From an uncultured Christensenellaceae bacterium (GTDB lineage: Bacteria > Bacillota > Clostridia > Christensenellales > UBA3700): a stretch of DNA of 29,800 bases. The notes under the pieces were generated by a model that saw only the letters and a list, made by a program, of their open reading frames with translations, made no database searches and was not told the origin of the DNA. Where the stretch lies: NCBI GenBank assembly GCA_910588015.1, contig CAJUOK010000020.1, forward strand, positions 1 through 29,800. The letters are read 5' to 3'. How positions within the stretch are numbered: the first letter of the stretch is position 1; each line of letters opens with the position of its first letter. Positions 7,535 to 16,911 of the stretch are shown piece by piece. Position numbers and translations under genes: made by a program.

Positions 7535-10500
7535 ATGAAAAAAAGCAAACTTACTCTGTTGTGCGTTTTGCTCGTTATCGCTATCACTTGCGCGAGCGTT
7601 TTTCTCGCAAGTTGTAACGACGAAAGCAAAAAACAAGACGCCGTAATTACCGCAGACGAAGTCCAAGAATTTCTCTACGACGGCAAAGTGCACAACGTGC
7701 AGGCAACTCTTAATCACGATGAAGCAGCTTTGAGCTACTCTCCAAGTCAAGGTTTTGCGCAAGTCGGCGAATACGAAATCAAAATCTCTTCTCCGTCGAC
7801 AAAACACTATAAAGCCGCAGAAAAAACCGTGACTTTGAAAATTATCAACGACTCAACGCTCAACCGTTGGCAATATTTCCTTAAAGACTTGACGTCCGCA
7901 TACGCCATTGGCGACGGCGACGTAAAGTTCAACGTTAAAGCCAGCGCAACCATTCAACCCAAAGAAGGTCAAAGCAATAAGCTGACCCTTGACGCTGTCG
8001 GTAATCTCGATTTGACAAACACGACTAAAAACAATACCGACGCTCACATTCTCTTGGGAGTAGACGACGAAAAATTCGGTGTATACTTCCAAAACGGCGT
8101 AACTTATTTGAAAATAAACGACGAGCTCTTCTCTCTCAACAACTTGGATTTGGTATCTTTGTTGGGAAAAGACAAAGTTGCGACCGTCGCCGACGAAAAT
8201 CAAGGCGGTTCGATTGCCGACTCGATAATCGCAGCCCTTCCGCTCGTACTTTTTAACAATCAATCAGAAATCACGCTTAATGACGGCGTTTGGAATCTTT
8301 CTTTTAACGTACCGTCCATATGGGGCAAAATCAAATCTATTGTTCTTCCCCTTATCTCAAAAGATTTAATCAACGAGGAAAATACCAAACTCTTGGATAA
8401 TTTCTTCAAGACAAATCAAGTAATTTTTAAACTCAAATTGGATTTAAACACGCAAAACTCGGCTAAAGCAGAAGCCGAAGTAAACGTGTCTACATACGGA
8501 ACTATCAAAGCCGATATCACCGCGTTGGAAATTTCAAACGGCGCGTACGAAGCTGTCGAAGGCTCTCTTACGCAAGCTCAATTGGCAAGCGCTAAATCAG
8601 TCAATATCGCAAACGTCGAAATAAACGGCACGCTTAATCTCGTCAACAAGCTCGGAGAAACCTATGAACATCTCTCTTGGAAACTTGTGGCTGATATCGA
8701 CCCTATAGCTTTGGCTGACGCAATCAAAGAAGCTTCGACAAGCTCGGATAAAATGAGCTGGCTCAACAACGAACAAGTGCGCAAAATGAAATTGTATTTC
8801 TCATTGTACCACGTTCACCAATCGGCTGACGGCGCTACTTGCAGCGACGCTATGTGTCCTACAAGAGCAGGCGGAATGGATGATACTACGCTTTTGGATA
8901 TAGCTTTTGACCCGCAGAATTTCGGCGACAGCAAACTCTATCTTGCGGCAAATTTGAGCAGAATTTTTTCGGCAAAATCTCTTGACGCAATGCTTAAAAA
9001 TATTAACGGTATGATAAGTTCTATGGCAGGCTCTCACCTTAAGGGTCTTCTTGACGCAAACTTCTTTACGGCTATAGATTTGACAAAGACGATAGTCGAC
9101 TCTGAAGACACTCAACCCGAAGAACCTGACGGAGAAGATGACGCTATCGACATCAAAGCGCTTATCAATCCCATTATCTCCTTGCTTTTCAACGGAATAA
9201 AATTGCAAGATAGCGCTATTACGCTCGATATGGAACAAACCTACAGTTTAATAGATTCCCTGCTTGATTTAAATTCTTTGGTAAATATCAACCTAGAAAA
9301 TATGATAAAGATTAACGCAGGCAATATCAAAGACGGCGTATTTAAAGGACTTCTCTCTCCCGACGAACAAGGCGAGAGCGATAAGGCGTTCAACGCGCTC
9401 TCTTTTGGCGTTACGTCTGTAAAATTCGGCAACGCAGAAACATTTAACTGCAAAGAAGCAATCACTCACGACCCAATCAACACCTCAAAAGCGCGTAAAT
9501 TCGGCGACAGCAAACCGCTCTCTTTGGATAACGCAAACGCAAAGACCAACGGCAGAGTCTTCAATACAAAACAAACTTACGATGACTATACAGCAGATAA
9601 AGGCATACACGTCACCGAAGAAGAACTCAACGCCGACGTGGTAGGCAAACTTATCGAATATACCTACACGGCAATGGACGGTCAAACTTATACGGCTACA
9701 ACGCAGATAATTGCCTACGAAGGTCTCGACAAGACAAAGTTAAACACTCCGCAGACAATCAAAGCAATCGTATTGCCACTCGACGGCAAAGGCGGAATTT
9801 TCAGCGATATTTTATGGTCTGTTTTAAAATCTCTCGGTTCTGCCGGGCTAATCGGAGGATTCTTGCCCAGCAACATTACAATACCGTTCAGAGCAGACGT
9901 GATAGATATGCAAATCACTTTGACAGAAGTAAAAAGCGCTCAATTCACAATGGATACTCCTCTCGAAGACGAATATCTACTCGCTCCTTACGAATATGAT
10001 AAAACCGCAAAATTGAATATGAGCAAACATTTGAGCGGAACTATCGATTTGGAATATACCGACGGATTTACTCGCACTATCAGCGCAAGCGCTTCTTCCG
10101 ACTTACTCGACGACAAGTTCCTTATCAACGACGGAAAAGAATATACCATAACCTTAAGTCACTATTCTATGCCCAATATCAAAAAGGATTACAAAGTTTC
10201 GGCTACAGCTCCGTCAGTGCCTACTCCGATAATCAACGACGACGGCGGACTTTCGGTGCTCTATTACGGACCGACTCAAGGATTCAAACTTCAAGCTGTG
10301 CTTAAGAGTTCCGGCGGCATACAAACGCTTGACACTTCCCTCTATACGGTAAAAATCAACGGCGTACCTGTCGACAATATCAACGTTGACAGCGACAATG
10401 CAGGCAACGTGACAATCTTTGCAAACAAAGACGCGATAACCATAGACCACGACCGCAGATTGCCAAAATATTCGATGCAATACCTTTACTTCAGTCTAGT

Positions 10501-11302
10501 TAAAGACAGCGAGTCCACAGAAGAAGCAAAAAGCAAAAATTATTTCTCTAAATCAACTATAGGACAGGAAGTCACAACTGCTAATAAATCAAATATAACT
10601 AATCTCGGTTCTCAAATCGACGGTATGATTACTTACAACTATTGGCTTGACAGCGACGACGCAGAAGCAAAAGCAAGAACGTTGACTTTGAAATTCGACG
10701 AAAGCGACAATAAATACTATATGGTCAACGACGACGCTTCCGTAAAAGCCGAAACTGCTGTAAAAGCTTACGACTATTACGATAAAGAAAGCAATACAAA
10801 CTTGCTTGTCGACGGAGTAATTCCGAGAGAAACGCTTAAAAGATTGGCATACGACGCGGATAAGAAAGCTACGAAATCATTCTCCGTAAAAATTGACTTC
10901 ACTTTCACTGTCGACGGAAAAGAAGTAAATTATCAAAAGACTTCGCAAAGTATAAGCGTAACCAAGTTGGCTTCCGGATACACGTCTAACGTGACTGCAG
11001 GTGAAACTTTCAAAAAAGACTGGCTGAAATTCACCGTAGTATCGGAAGATTGGAAACTCCACGAATATAAATTGGCGTTCAAAGACGGTAAATACGTGCT
11101 TGAAGATTCGTCAACGGAAAACAAACTTGACGATATTCAAATAACGGTGATTGCTGTCGACGGTGACAAAAATCCGATAGAATTGACGAACGGTGTCATA
11201 TCTCCCGACCTTAAAGGCGGTAAGGTAACCTTGACGGCGCAGTTCACGTATGACGGCTTGGAGTACGAATACGCATTTGCAAGCAACAAAAATATTGTCT
11301 GA
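7535..11302 (+). CDS. Giant lipoprotein with MBG-like Ig domain (paralogue A)
   Basis: A 1255-residue predicted surface lipoprotein. The signal peptide ends in a clear lipobox, FLASC, with Cys27 as the lipidated residue. Residues about 35-105 resemble an MBG-type bacterial Ig domain (FLYDGKVHNVQ then VGEYEIKI). The rest is a long beta-rich region of unknown function without recognised catalytic motifs. A notable motif at residues 426-441 reads HVHQSADGATCSDAMC, followed by LLDIAFDPQNFGDSKLYLAANL. The same arrangement recurs in the lipoprotein at 11426-14461, and later blocks also match (for example YTAMDGQTYTA and LPLDGKGGIFSDILW). AAGGAGG lies 8 bp before the ATG. It is the only plus-strand gene in the left 20 kb. 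A scaffold, adhesin or ligand-sensing role is possible but unproven. Confidence 0.9.
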   Translation: MKKSKLTLLCVLLVIAITCASVFLASCNDESKKQDAVITADEVQEFLYDGKVHNVQATLNHDEAALSYSPSQGFAQVGEYEIKISSPSTKHYKAAEKTVTLKIINDSTLNRWQYFLKDLTSAYAIGDGDVKFNVKASATIQPKEGQSNKLTLDAVGNLDLTNTTKNNTDAHILLGVDDEKFGVYFQNGVTYLKINDELFSLNNLDLVSLLGKDKVATVADENQGGSIADSIIAALPLVLFNNQSEITLNDGVWNLSFNVPSIWGKIKSIVLPLISKDLINEENTKLLDNFFKTNQVIFKLKLDLNTQNSAKAEAEVNVSTYGTIKADITALEISNGAYEAVEGSLTQAQLASAKSVNIANVEINGTLNLVNKLGETYEHLSWKLVADIDPIALADAIKEASTSSDKMSWLNNEQVRKMKLYFSLYHVHQSADGATCSDAMCPTRAGGMDDTTLLDIAFDPQNFGDSKLYLAANLSRIFSAKSLDAMLKNINGMISSMAGSHLKGLLDANFFTAIDLTKTIVDSEDTQPEEPDGEDDAIDIKALINPIISLLFNGIKLQDSAITLDMEQTYSLIDSLLDLNSLVNINLENMIKINAGNIKDGVFKGLLSPDEQGESDKAFNALSFGVTSVKFGNAETFNCKEAITHDPINTSKARKFGDSKPLSLDNANAKTNGRVFNTKQTYDDYTADKGIHVTEEELNADVVGKLIEYTYTAMDGQTYTATTQIIAYEGLDKTKLNTPQTIKAIVLPLDGKGGIFSDILWSVLKSLGSAGLIGGFLPSNITIPFRADVIDMQITLTEVKSAQFTMDTPLEDEYLLAPYEYDKTAKLNMSKHLSGTIDLEYTDGFTRTISASASSDLLDDKFLINDGKEYTITLSHYSMPNIKKDYKVSATAPSVPTPIINDDGGLSVLYYGPTQGFKLQAVLKSSGGIQTLDTSLYTVKINGVPVDNINVDSDNAGNVTIFANKDAITIDHDRRLPKYSMQYLYFSLVKDSESTEEAKSKNYFSKSTIGQEVTTANKSNITNLGSQIDGMITYNYWLDSDDAEAKARTLTLKFDESDNKYYMVNDDASVKAETAVKAYDYYDKESNTNLLVDGVIPRETLKRLAYDADKKATKSFSVKIDFTFTVDGKEVNYQKTSQSISVTKLASGYTSNVTAGETFKKDWLKFTVVSEDWKLHEYKLAFKDGKYVLEDSSTENKLDDIQITVIAVDGDKNPIELTNGVISPDLKGGKVTLTAQFTYDGLEYEYAFASNKNIV

Positions 11303-11308
11303 TTCATC

Positions 11309-11354
11309 GCAACGGGGATTATATCAAAATTCATTTCCCTCATCTCCCCGTTGC
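11309..11354 (+). terminator. Inverted repeat after the giant lipoprotein
   Basis: GCAACGGGGA (11309-11318) and TCCCCGTTGC (11345-11354) are a perfect 10-bp inverted repeat with a 26-nt loop, starting 6 bp after the stop of the plus-strand lipoprotein. It has no T-run, so it may be an mRNA 3'-end stabiliser ahead of the real terminator. Confidence 0.4.
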
Positions 11355-11366
11355 AATTATTCCCAT

Positions 11367-11402
11367 AAAAAACAACGCAGTCAAACGGCTGCGTTGTTTT
11401 TT
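11367..11402. terminator. Bidirectional terminator between the two giant lipoproteins
   Basis: AAAAAACAACGCAG and CTGCGTTGTTTTTT form a 14-bp perfect stem with an 8-nt loop. It ends in T-runs on both strands, so it can stop transcription from both convergent lipoprotein genes. Confidence 0.92.
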
Positions 11403-11425
11403 ATACTTTCCATAATTAAAATATA

Positions 11426-14400
11426 TCAAACTTCCTCGCTTTTCTCGACGTATATTTCTCTCTCGCACCAATTGCTTCCCAACCTAAAACGCACCTTGTA
11501 ATAACCGCTCTTTAAAAAACTTATTTTTGTTCTTACGCTCATTGCGCCGTATATCGTCGGCGGCAAATCCAACGTCACGCCGTTGTCGACGTATTGGGAA
11601 TCAACCCTTATCTCGGATATGCCGTAATACTCTTGCGCATTGTCCGGTTCTTTATAAGACAACGTACCCGACGAAGTTATATACCCCTTAAACACTTGAA
11701 CCGACAATGCCGCGCTTACTCCCCATTCTCCGTGATAAGAATTGGAGATTTCCGCCGAAAAATAATAGCCGTAACCTTGGAAATAATGAGAAGCGCTTGC
11801 CGTTGTATCTACGATAGTATATTTGCTTTCGTCTCTTTTTTCGGATTCGGGAAGAATATATAAAGGCACGGTCTTTTCCAAATCGCCGTAAGCAAACGTC
11901 AAATTATATCTCCCCGCCTTTTTTATAACCACGTTACCGCCGGACGACGTGGGATTGATATAAAAAATATCGTTGACTTCTCCGATTTTGTAACCGTTTA
12001 TTTTCGTATAATCCAAAGTCAGAATAACTTCAGCCGCGCTGCCGTCTGCCAAAGCAAACTCCAATCTGCCTATTCTTAACTGCCAAGAAAAACCGTATTC
12101 GCTGTATTCCAATTCCAAATTTTCCGTCGTCGTGTCAAGCCTTATTGATTTAGCGGGCTTTATCTTTATCATTTCGCCGTAATATCTACCCAATAGATAG
12201 AACTGAATCATAATATCTGCGCCTGAGCTTATATATCTATTACCCGAGTTGTCTACAAGCAATAACTCGTCTGCATTTGCAGCATAAACTTCTACAGTCT
12301 TGGATTTGCCACCCGAATAGATTATTTTGGCAGCTATAGTTTCGGGCGCGTCTTCCGCCGAAAGTTTTTCTCCTTGCATATATTCGGATTTTTCGTTGCC
12401 TAGATAATCTATGCTTTCCACTTCGTCCAATTTGATATAAGTATTTACCGTTTTGCAAAGCCATTTGCTCCAATCGTACTTACCTATATTTTCCCAGATT
12501 ATACTCTCGAAGTAACCTCTTCCCGCAGGCAAACAGTATAATTGAACTTTTTGCCAGTCTTTGTTATTGATATCCAATCGAGAATGTCCGACAACAGTCA
12601 AACTCGTATCGTATTCGTCGCCGTAAATATCAATTGCTTTTGCATTAATATATGAGCCGATTAACGAACCTAATTCGTCGGCGCTGATAGGAGTATTGAT
12701 ATCGTATAAAACGTTATCGGCATAATTCTCCGCGCATATTCTGACGACTTGCAGCTTGTCTTCTCCCACTTCTATATGGTTGCTTTCGTATTGATAACTC
12801 AAAGCGGGAGGTCGAGAGAGAATACCTTTTGTATACTGCTTAGTACCCGCAACGTCATTGCCGTAAAGATGAATAGCGCTGCGTTCAACGTCATACGCCG
12901 ACACGTTCCATCTATAATAAGTCTGTTCGATTGTAAATGTATCTACTTGATATTCATCGCATTGGAATACTTTCAGCGCTAAATCCAATTGCTCGCCGTC
13001 CGTTCCCAACAGTTTGAGAACGTCCTTTATTTGCACGCTTAAACCGCCCTCATTATATATCAAAGATACCAAAAAGTCTTCCCAAAACGCATTTGACGTC
13101 GCAGACTCGGGGTCTTCTTGTTTAGTCAATTGCGTTGACTGTCTCTTCAGCGTTTCGGCTGATATAACCGTCAAAATATATTCGGGAATTTGACTTTCGA
13201 TAAAACTCACGTAAGTCTCTGTAAATTGTGAAATTACGCGACTTCCTATGAAAGCTCTCAAACCGACGCTGACATATATATCGTAATTACCGAAATCTTT
13301 GGGCGAAAAAGCAACGTCTAATATTGCGCCCTTTGCTTTTTCATATTTATCTTTGCAAAATGCTCCGCAAGCGTCGTCGCATCTGTGAGAAATTCTCATA
13401 TGAAAGAAGTTGTCTTCATCAAGTTTCGTCAAATCGCCGTCTTCTACAAAAAGCTCAAGCAAATCCATCTTTGCTCTAAATTCATAATCATATTGCATTT
13501 CGACGCGTCCGTTGACGATATTTTGCAACTTAACGTTGCCCACCGAAGTTACGTCGCACAGTCTGCCTTCGCCGTACTCTCCGTCGTCGGGACAGAAATC
13601 GCCGATTTCTTCATTTACTCCGTTGGCAATTATCATTTTGGACATATCGAACTGAACTTTACTGTCAACTTCGCCGTCGGAATACTCCATATCTTTGGCT
13701 CTTATCGAAGTCAATTTGCCGCTTTGGATATAAAAATCAACTTTGCCTTTCAATGTCGGCGTACTGTTGAGCATATCTTCATAGTTCTCAACTTTTGCAA
13801 CGGAAAAAAACATCTTCTGCAAAACTTCGGGAAGCTTTGCGAATGTATCTCTTGAAAAAGCGCTGTCTAAACCCTTTTTTAAATCGAAATTAAAAGTATA
13901 GACGCTGCGGTCGGCATTGACTGTCGCATCGTTAAAAAATACTTTGCCCAAAGAAATAAACAGCAAACCTGCCGTCGAATAATCAATGCTGTCTTGGAAA
14001 AATCCCGACGCCTTTAGAATCGCATCCAAAAGAGGCGCGTTGTCAAAACGCGTGCAAACATAATCGTCGTTTTTTTCTTCGTAATGCTTCCAATATAACA
14101 CGTCGTTTTCGGCGTATATCTCAAACCAAACCTTTCTGTCCTCTCCGACAACTTTAACTACCCGAATAACACCTTGGCGGCAAGTGTTTTGCGCAGAGTC
14201 TAAATTAAACTTAAGCATACATTCGTATTTATCTCCGCTTGCGTCGTCCGTCACGTCTATCTGAAAATCGCAAGTCACGCTGTCGTCGGAATTGACATTA
14301 AGGAATTGAGTATCGATTGCAACTGCAACGCTATATAGGTAATCTTGCCAATCCACTACCTCTAGGTCTTCGTTGTTAGGAGTACCGTCGCAAGAGCAAG

Positions 14401-14461
14401 TCAACATACACGCAACAAATATGACCGCGATGGCAAAACATATTATTACTTTGCGCAACAT
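11426..14461 (-). CDS. Giant lipoprotein coupled to two-component system (paralogue B)
   Basis: A 1011-residue predicted lipoprotein. The N-terminus MLRKVIICFAIAVIFVACMLTCSCDG is a hydrophobic signal with a loose lipobox; either of two cysteines could be lipidated. It is a diverged paralogue of the protein at 7535-11302. Shared blocks include a W-x-x-YL segment after the signal, the Cys/His motif here HMRISHRCDDACGAFC (residues 354-369) followed by ILDVAFSPKDFGNYDIYV, and LPAGRGYFESIIW. The C-terminal third looks like stacked beta-sandwich modules. The ATG at 14461 lies 2 bp after the histidine kinase stop, with GGAG nine bases upstream; an in-frame TTG at 14467 is less likely. This places it last in the regulator-kinase operon, suggesting it is an accessory, sensor or effector of that system. 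No enzymatic motif is recognised. Confidence 0.88.
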   Translation of the reverse strand: MLRKVIICFAIAVIFVACMLTCSCDGTPNNEDLEVVDWQDYLYSVAVAIDTQFLNVNSDDSVTCDFQIDVTDDASGDKYECMLKFNLDSAQNTCRQGVIRVVKVVGEDRKVWFEIYAENDVLYWKHYEEKNDDYVCTRFDNAPLLDAILKASGFFQDSIDYSTAGLLFISLGKVFFNDATVNADRSVYTFNFDLKKGLDSAFSRDTFAKLPEVLQKMFFSVAKVENYEDMLNSTPTLKGKVDFYIQSGKLTSIRAKDMEYSDGEVDSKVQFDMSKMIIANGVNEEIGDFCPDDGEYGEGRLCDVTSVGNVKLQNIVNGRVEMQYDYEFRAKMDLLELFVEDGDLTKLDEDNFFHMRISHRCDDACGAFCKDKYEKAKGAILDVAFSPKDFGNYDIYVSVGLRAFIGSRVISQFTETYVSFIESQIPEYILTVISAETLKRQSTQLTKQEDPESATSNAFWEDFLVSLIYNEGGLSVQIKDVLKLLGTDGEQLDLALKVFQCDEYQVDTFTIEQTYYRWNVSAYDVERSAIHLYGNDVAGTKQYTKGILSRPPALSYQYESNHIEVGEDKLQVVRICAENYADNVLYDINTPISADELGSLIGSYINAKAIDIYGDEYDTSLTVVGHSRLDINNKDWQKVQLYCLPAGRGYFESIIWENIGKYDWSKWLCKTVNTYIKLDEVESIDYLGNEKSEYMQGEKLSAEDAPETIAAKIIYSGGKSKTVEVYAANADELLLVDNSGNRYISSGADIMIQFYLLGRYYGEMIKIKPAKSIRLDTTTENLELEYSEYGFSWQLRIGRLEFALADGSAAEVILTLDYTKINGYKIGEVNDIFYINPTSSGGNVVIKKAGRYNLTFAYGDLEKTVPLYILPESEKRDESKYTIVDTTASASHYFQGYGYYFSAEISNSYHGEWGVSAALSVQVFKGYITSSGTLSYKEPDNAQEYYGISEIRVDSQYVDNGVTLDLPPTIYGAMSVRTKISFLKSGYYKVRFRLGSNWCEREIYVEKSEEV

Positions 14462-14463
14462 AC

Positions 14464-15696
14464 TCAACTTCTCCCCGGCAAAAACGCCGTTACGATGAGT
14501 CCCTTGGGAATATTTCTCGTCGCGTATATTTTACCGCCGATTTCTTCTACCGTATTGCGCGCAATCGCCAAACCCAGTCCCGAACCGGATTTTGTGGCTT
14601 GCGCGTTCTCTCCCCTGTAAAACCTTTGGAATATCTTTTCTTCGTCTCCTTCCGCAATACCTATGCCCGTATCTGCTACGCTTAAAATACAGCCGCCTTC
14701 CGCGCTCTTGAGCGACACCTTTATCTTATCGCCGTCGCCCGTATATTTGACGGCGTTTTCCAACAGTATTATCGTAAGTTGTTTTACTTTTTCCTGCTCC
14801 ATTACCGTATCTGCCGACTGCACGTTGGCAATAAGTGTCCGGTTTGAATCTCCTATAATGTCGCCGTAGACCTCAAGCACTCCCAAGATAGTTTCGCCGA
14901 CGTCGTATTTGCCCTTTTGTTTAGCAACCGGAGTGGACACGCTGCGCATCAAATCGTGAGAAAGAGTTGTGATATGCTCTACTTCTTCAAGAGTATTTTC
15001 CACAAGGTCGCTGACTTGCATAACCGTCGCGTCGGGCGTTGCAAGTAGGTTTTCCATATTACCTCTTATTACCGTCAGCGGCGTGCGTATTTCGTGAGTC
15101 ATATCGTGTATGAATTCTTTTTGTTCTTTGATAGCTTTGACAACGGGTTTCCCCATTAAAAACGCAAACGCGGTATAAATAGCAAGCACAAGAATAACGG
15201 TGACGGGCACGAACCAAACAAACGCGTCTACGCCGTCGTAAACTTCCAGCAAATCGGCTTGCATAAGCAATTTGACATACAAACCGTCGCGATATGCAAA
15301 CGTGTAAGTTTTATAATTATAATCGCCTATGGTTTCGTCCACAACGGTGTCGAATTTGGCGGGAAGAGCGCTTTTATGCTCTTTGAGATAAGAATTGGCA
15401 GTATAATCGCCCGCTGTATTGTCGGGACGTCGAAGATAAATTATTACTTCTATATTTTCTCTGCGCAAATGTCCGTCTTTTTCGCTACCGTCGACGAGTT
15501 CCATCAAAGAATTTTCTCCGCTCTCTTTTAACAGCGCAGAATACTGGCTCATTGTTTCCGACGCGACTTTGTCTCCTCCTTTGCGAACCTGAACGACAAT
15601 GCCTATGCAAAGCGCAAATATAACTGCAAGCGTGACAAAGCCTGCTATCCAAGCTCTGTATCGCCAACTTTTGGTAGTGATAAGAGTGTTCTTCAT
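14464..15696 (-). CDS. Sensor histidine kinase (no HAMP)
   Basis: A 410-residue membrane histidine kinase. A first membrane helix lies at about residues 16-34 and a second at about 155-175, enclosing a roughly 120-residue extracytoplasmic sensor of unknown fold. The dimerisation/phosphotransfer helix carries HDMTHEIRTPL with the phospho-His at residue 201. The ATPase domain shows the N box (LLENAVKYT), G1 (VADTGIGIAEGD), F box (IFQRFYRG) and G2 (SGSGLGLAI). The second helix runs almost directly into the dimerisation domain, so a HAMP linker seems missing. The start overlaps the response regulator stop in an ATGA, so the pair is translationally coupled. Its signal is unknown; the extracellular lipoprotein encoded directly downstream is a candidate partner. 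Confidence 0.95.
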   Translation of the reverse strand: MKNTLITTKSWRYRAWIAGFVTLAVIFALCIGIVVQVRKGGDKVASETMSQYSALLKESGENSLMELVDGSEKDGHLRRENIEVIIYLRRPDNTAGDYTANSYLKEHKSALPAKFDTVVDETIGDYNYKTYTFAYRDGLYVKLLMQADLLEVYDGVDAFVWFVPVTVILVLAIYTAFAFLMGKPVVKAIKEQKEFIHDMTHEIRTPLTVIRGNMENLLATPDATVMQVSDLVENTLEEVEHITTLSHDLMRSVSTPVAKQKGKYDVGETILGVLEVYGDIIGDSNRTLIANVQSADTVMEQEKVKQLTIILLENAVKYTGDGDKIKVSLKSAEGGCILSVADTGIGIAEGDEEKIFQRFYRGENAQATKSGSGLGLAIARNTVEEIGGKIYATRNIPKGLIVTAFLPGRS

Positions 15697-16388
15697 TTAG
15701 CGCCCCCGTCGGCATTATAGCCTGCCTCGCTCCATCTGTATCCTATGGTCTTGACCGTCTGAAGACATTCGCTCATTCCTATGCTTGCAAGCATTTTTCT
15801 CAATCTGTAAATATACACCTCAATAACCGACTGAACGGTCTCGCTGTAAAAACCGCATACGCTGTCAAAAAGCTGTTGTTTGGTAACGATTATTTCCTTG
15901 TTTTTTACAAGCGTCTCGAGCACTTCATAAGCCTTGCCGTTGACAGGCAGAAGAGTTTCTTTATACGTCACCATTTTGCTCATATAATCGATTGCGAAAT
16001 CGCCGAGTTTGTATTTCAAAGCCCCGAAATCCCTGTGGTATCTGCGCATAGTCGCCTGCACTCTGGCAAGCAGTTCTTCTCGCGAAAATGGCTTGACCAT
16101 ATAATCGTCCGCGCCTATGTTGAGAAATTCGACCTTGCGCTCCAACAATCCTATTGCGGACAGTATGATAATCGGCGTAAGCTTGTGTCTGCGTACGCTT
16201 CTCAAAACCTCTTCGCCGTTCATTTTTGGCAACATAATATCCAGTATGACAATGTCGTAATCGTTAGTTAATATCTTATGCAAACCGCTTTCGCCGTCAT
16301 ATACCGCCTCGGTATCGCCTATTGAACTCAACATTCGGCAAAGCATATCCGATAAAGCTTTGTCGTCTTCTACAACAAGTACCCTCAT
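15693..16388 (-). CDS. OmpR/PhoB-family response regulator
   Basis: A 231-residue two-domain response regulator. The receiver has the acidic pair EDD (residues 7-9), phospho-acceptor Asp50 in VILDIMLP, and the conserved Lys in MVKPFSREELLARV. The C-terminal winged helix ends with the DNA-recognition region SVIEVYIYRLRKML and the closing wing KTIGYRW, typical of the OmpR/PhoB class. GAGAGG precedes the ATG. A consensus promoter lies 49-76 bp upstream, and its -10 is covered by a palindrome that could be an autoregulatory site. The gene overlaps the kinase start by 4 bp, and the operon continues into a giant lipoprotein. Confidence 0.95.
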   Translation of the reverse strand: MRVLVVEDDKALSDMLCRMLSSIGDTEAVYDGESGLHKILTNDYDIVILDIMLPKMNGEEVLRSVRRHKLTPIIILSAIGLLERKVEFLNIGADDYMVKPFSREELLARVQATMRRYHRDFGALKYKLGDFAIDYMSKMVTYKETLLPVNGKAYEVLETLVKNKEIIVTKQQLFDSVCGFYSETVQSVIEVYIYRLRKMLASIGMSECLQTVKTIGYRWSEAGYNADGGAK

Positions 16389-16427
16389 ATACCTCTCCCG
16401 CTATTCCCGTCTCACGACTCGCTATCA

Positions 16428-16464
16428 CGCAATATAATTATATCATATTGCGAGAATTTGTCAA
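16428..16464 (-). promoter_or_regulatory. Promoter and overlapping palindrome of the two-component operon
   Basis: On the minus strand TTGACA (16464-16459), a 16-nt spacer and TATAAT (16442-16437) form a strong promoter. An 8-bp inverted repeat CGCAATAT-N9-ATATTGCG (16428-16435 and 16445-16452) straddles the -10, which suggests control by a dimeric regulator bound there. Confidence 0.8.
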
Positions 16465-16485
16465 CAGACGTATATCTCCGCCAAG

Positions 16486-16738
16486 TCACAAACTCAATAC
16501 GCGCGTCGCTACGGTTTGCATAAATTCATTGTCGTGCTCGACAAACAGCATTGTCGGTTGGAATTGCAATATCTGCTCCTCTATCTGTAGTCTCGAAAAA
16601 CGTCGTCTTGCATTTGCCGTTCCTGCCGACAAATCCCAACTTCCAATTAGTGTCAAGCTGAAAGCTGACGTTTTCGAATACTTTCTTAAAACTGCCGTCA
16701 TATGCAAAAGTTAAATTCTGTACGTTTATCAATGACAT
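16486..16738 (-). pseudogene. Collapsed ABC-F ATPase (ribosome-protection type) remnant
   Basis: The first about 45 codons read MSLINVQNLTFAYDG...GFVGRNGKCKTTF, the start of an ABC-F protein of the Lsa/Vga/Msr antibiotic-resistance-like kind, ending in Walker A (with a Gly-to-Cys change). The frame then fails. In another frame the last about 40 codons read QIEEQILQFQPTMLFVEHD...FMQTVATRVL, the far C-terminal end of the same family. The region between (about 400 codons, both ABC cores and the linker) is missing, so one internal deletion joined the ends out of frame near 16600-16615. AGGAG lies 6 bp before the ATG at 16738. The original would have been about 480-500 residues, a soluble protein acting on the ribosome. 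The upstream control region is intact. Confidence 0.85.
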
Positions 16739-16753
16739 ATACATCTCCTAAAT

Positions 16754-16785
16754 AAAAAAAATTGTGAGACGGTTAAATCTCACAA
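16754..16785 (-). terminator. Attenuator terminator in ABC-F leader
   Basis: An 8-bp stem (TTGTGAGA with TCTCACAA, 16762-16769 and 16778-16785) has an 8-nt loop and is followed on the minus strand by eight T. It ends about 15 bp before the ABC-F start codon, so transcription would stop before the gene unless antitermination occurs. This is the layout of antibiotic-induced attenuators of ABC-F genes. Confidence 0.8.
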
Positions 16786-16823
16786 CTGTAATATCAATTT
16801 ATAATAAAGATAAAATATGCAAC

Positions 16824-16877
16824 TTAACTCAACAGCGGACTCTCCGCAACGATATTAAATTCACATTTTATCATCAT
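16824..16877 (-). CDS. Putative ABC-F leader peptide
   Basis: A 17-codon open frame (MMIKCEFNIVAESPLLS) lies between the ABC-F promoter and its attenuator. It has AGGA directly before the ATG and GGAGG about 15 bp upstream. The end of the frame contains a small GCGGA/TCCGC hairpin. In ABC-F and erm-type systems, a ribosome stalled by drug on such a leader changes RNA folding and prevents termination. That role here is inferred from position; the peptide is not matched to a known one. An ORF this short could occur by chance, but the setting makes it credible. Confidence 0.5.
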   Translation of the reverse strand: MMIKCEFNIVAESPLLS

Positions 16878-16911
16878 TCCTATTTTATGCCTCCGTAATC
16901 TTTCCGTAGTT

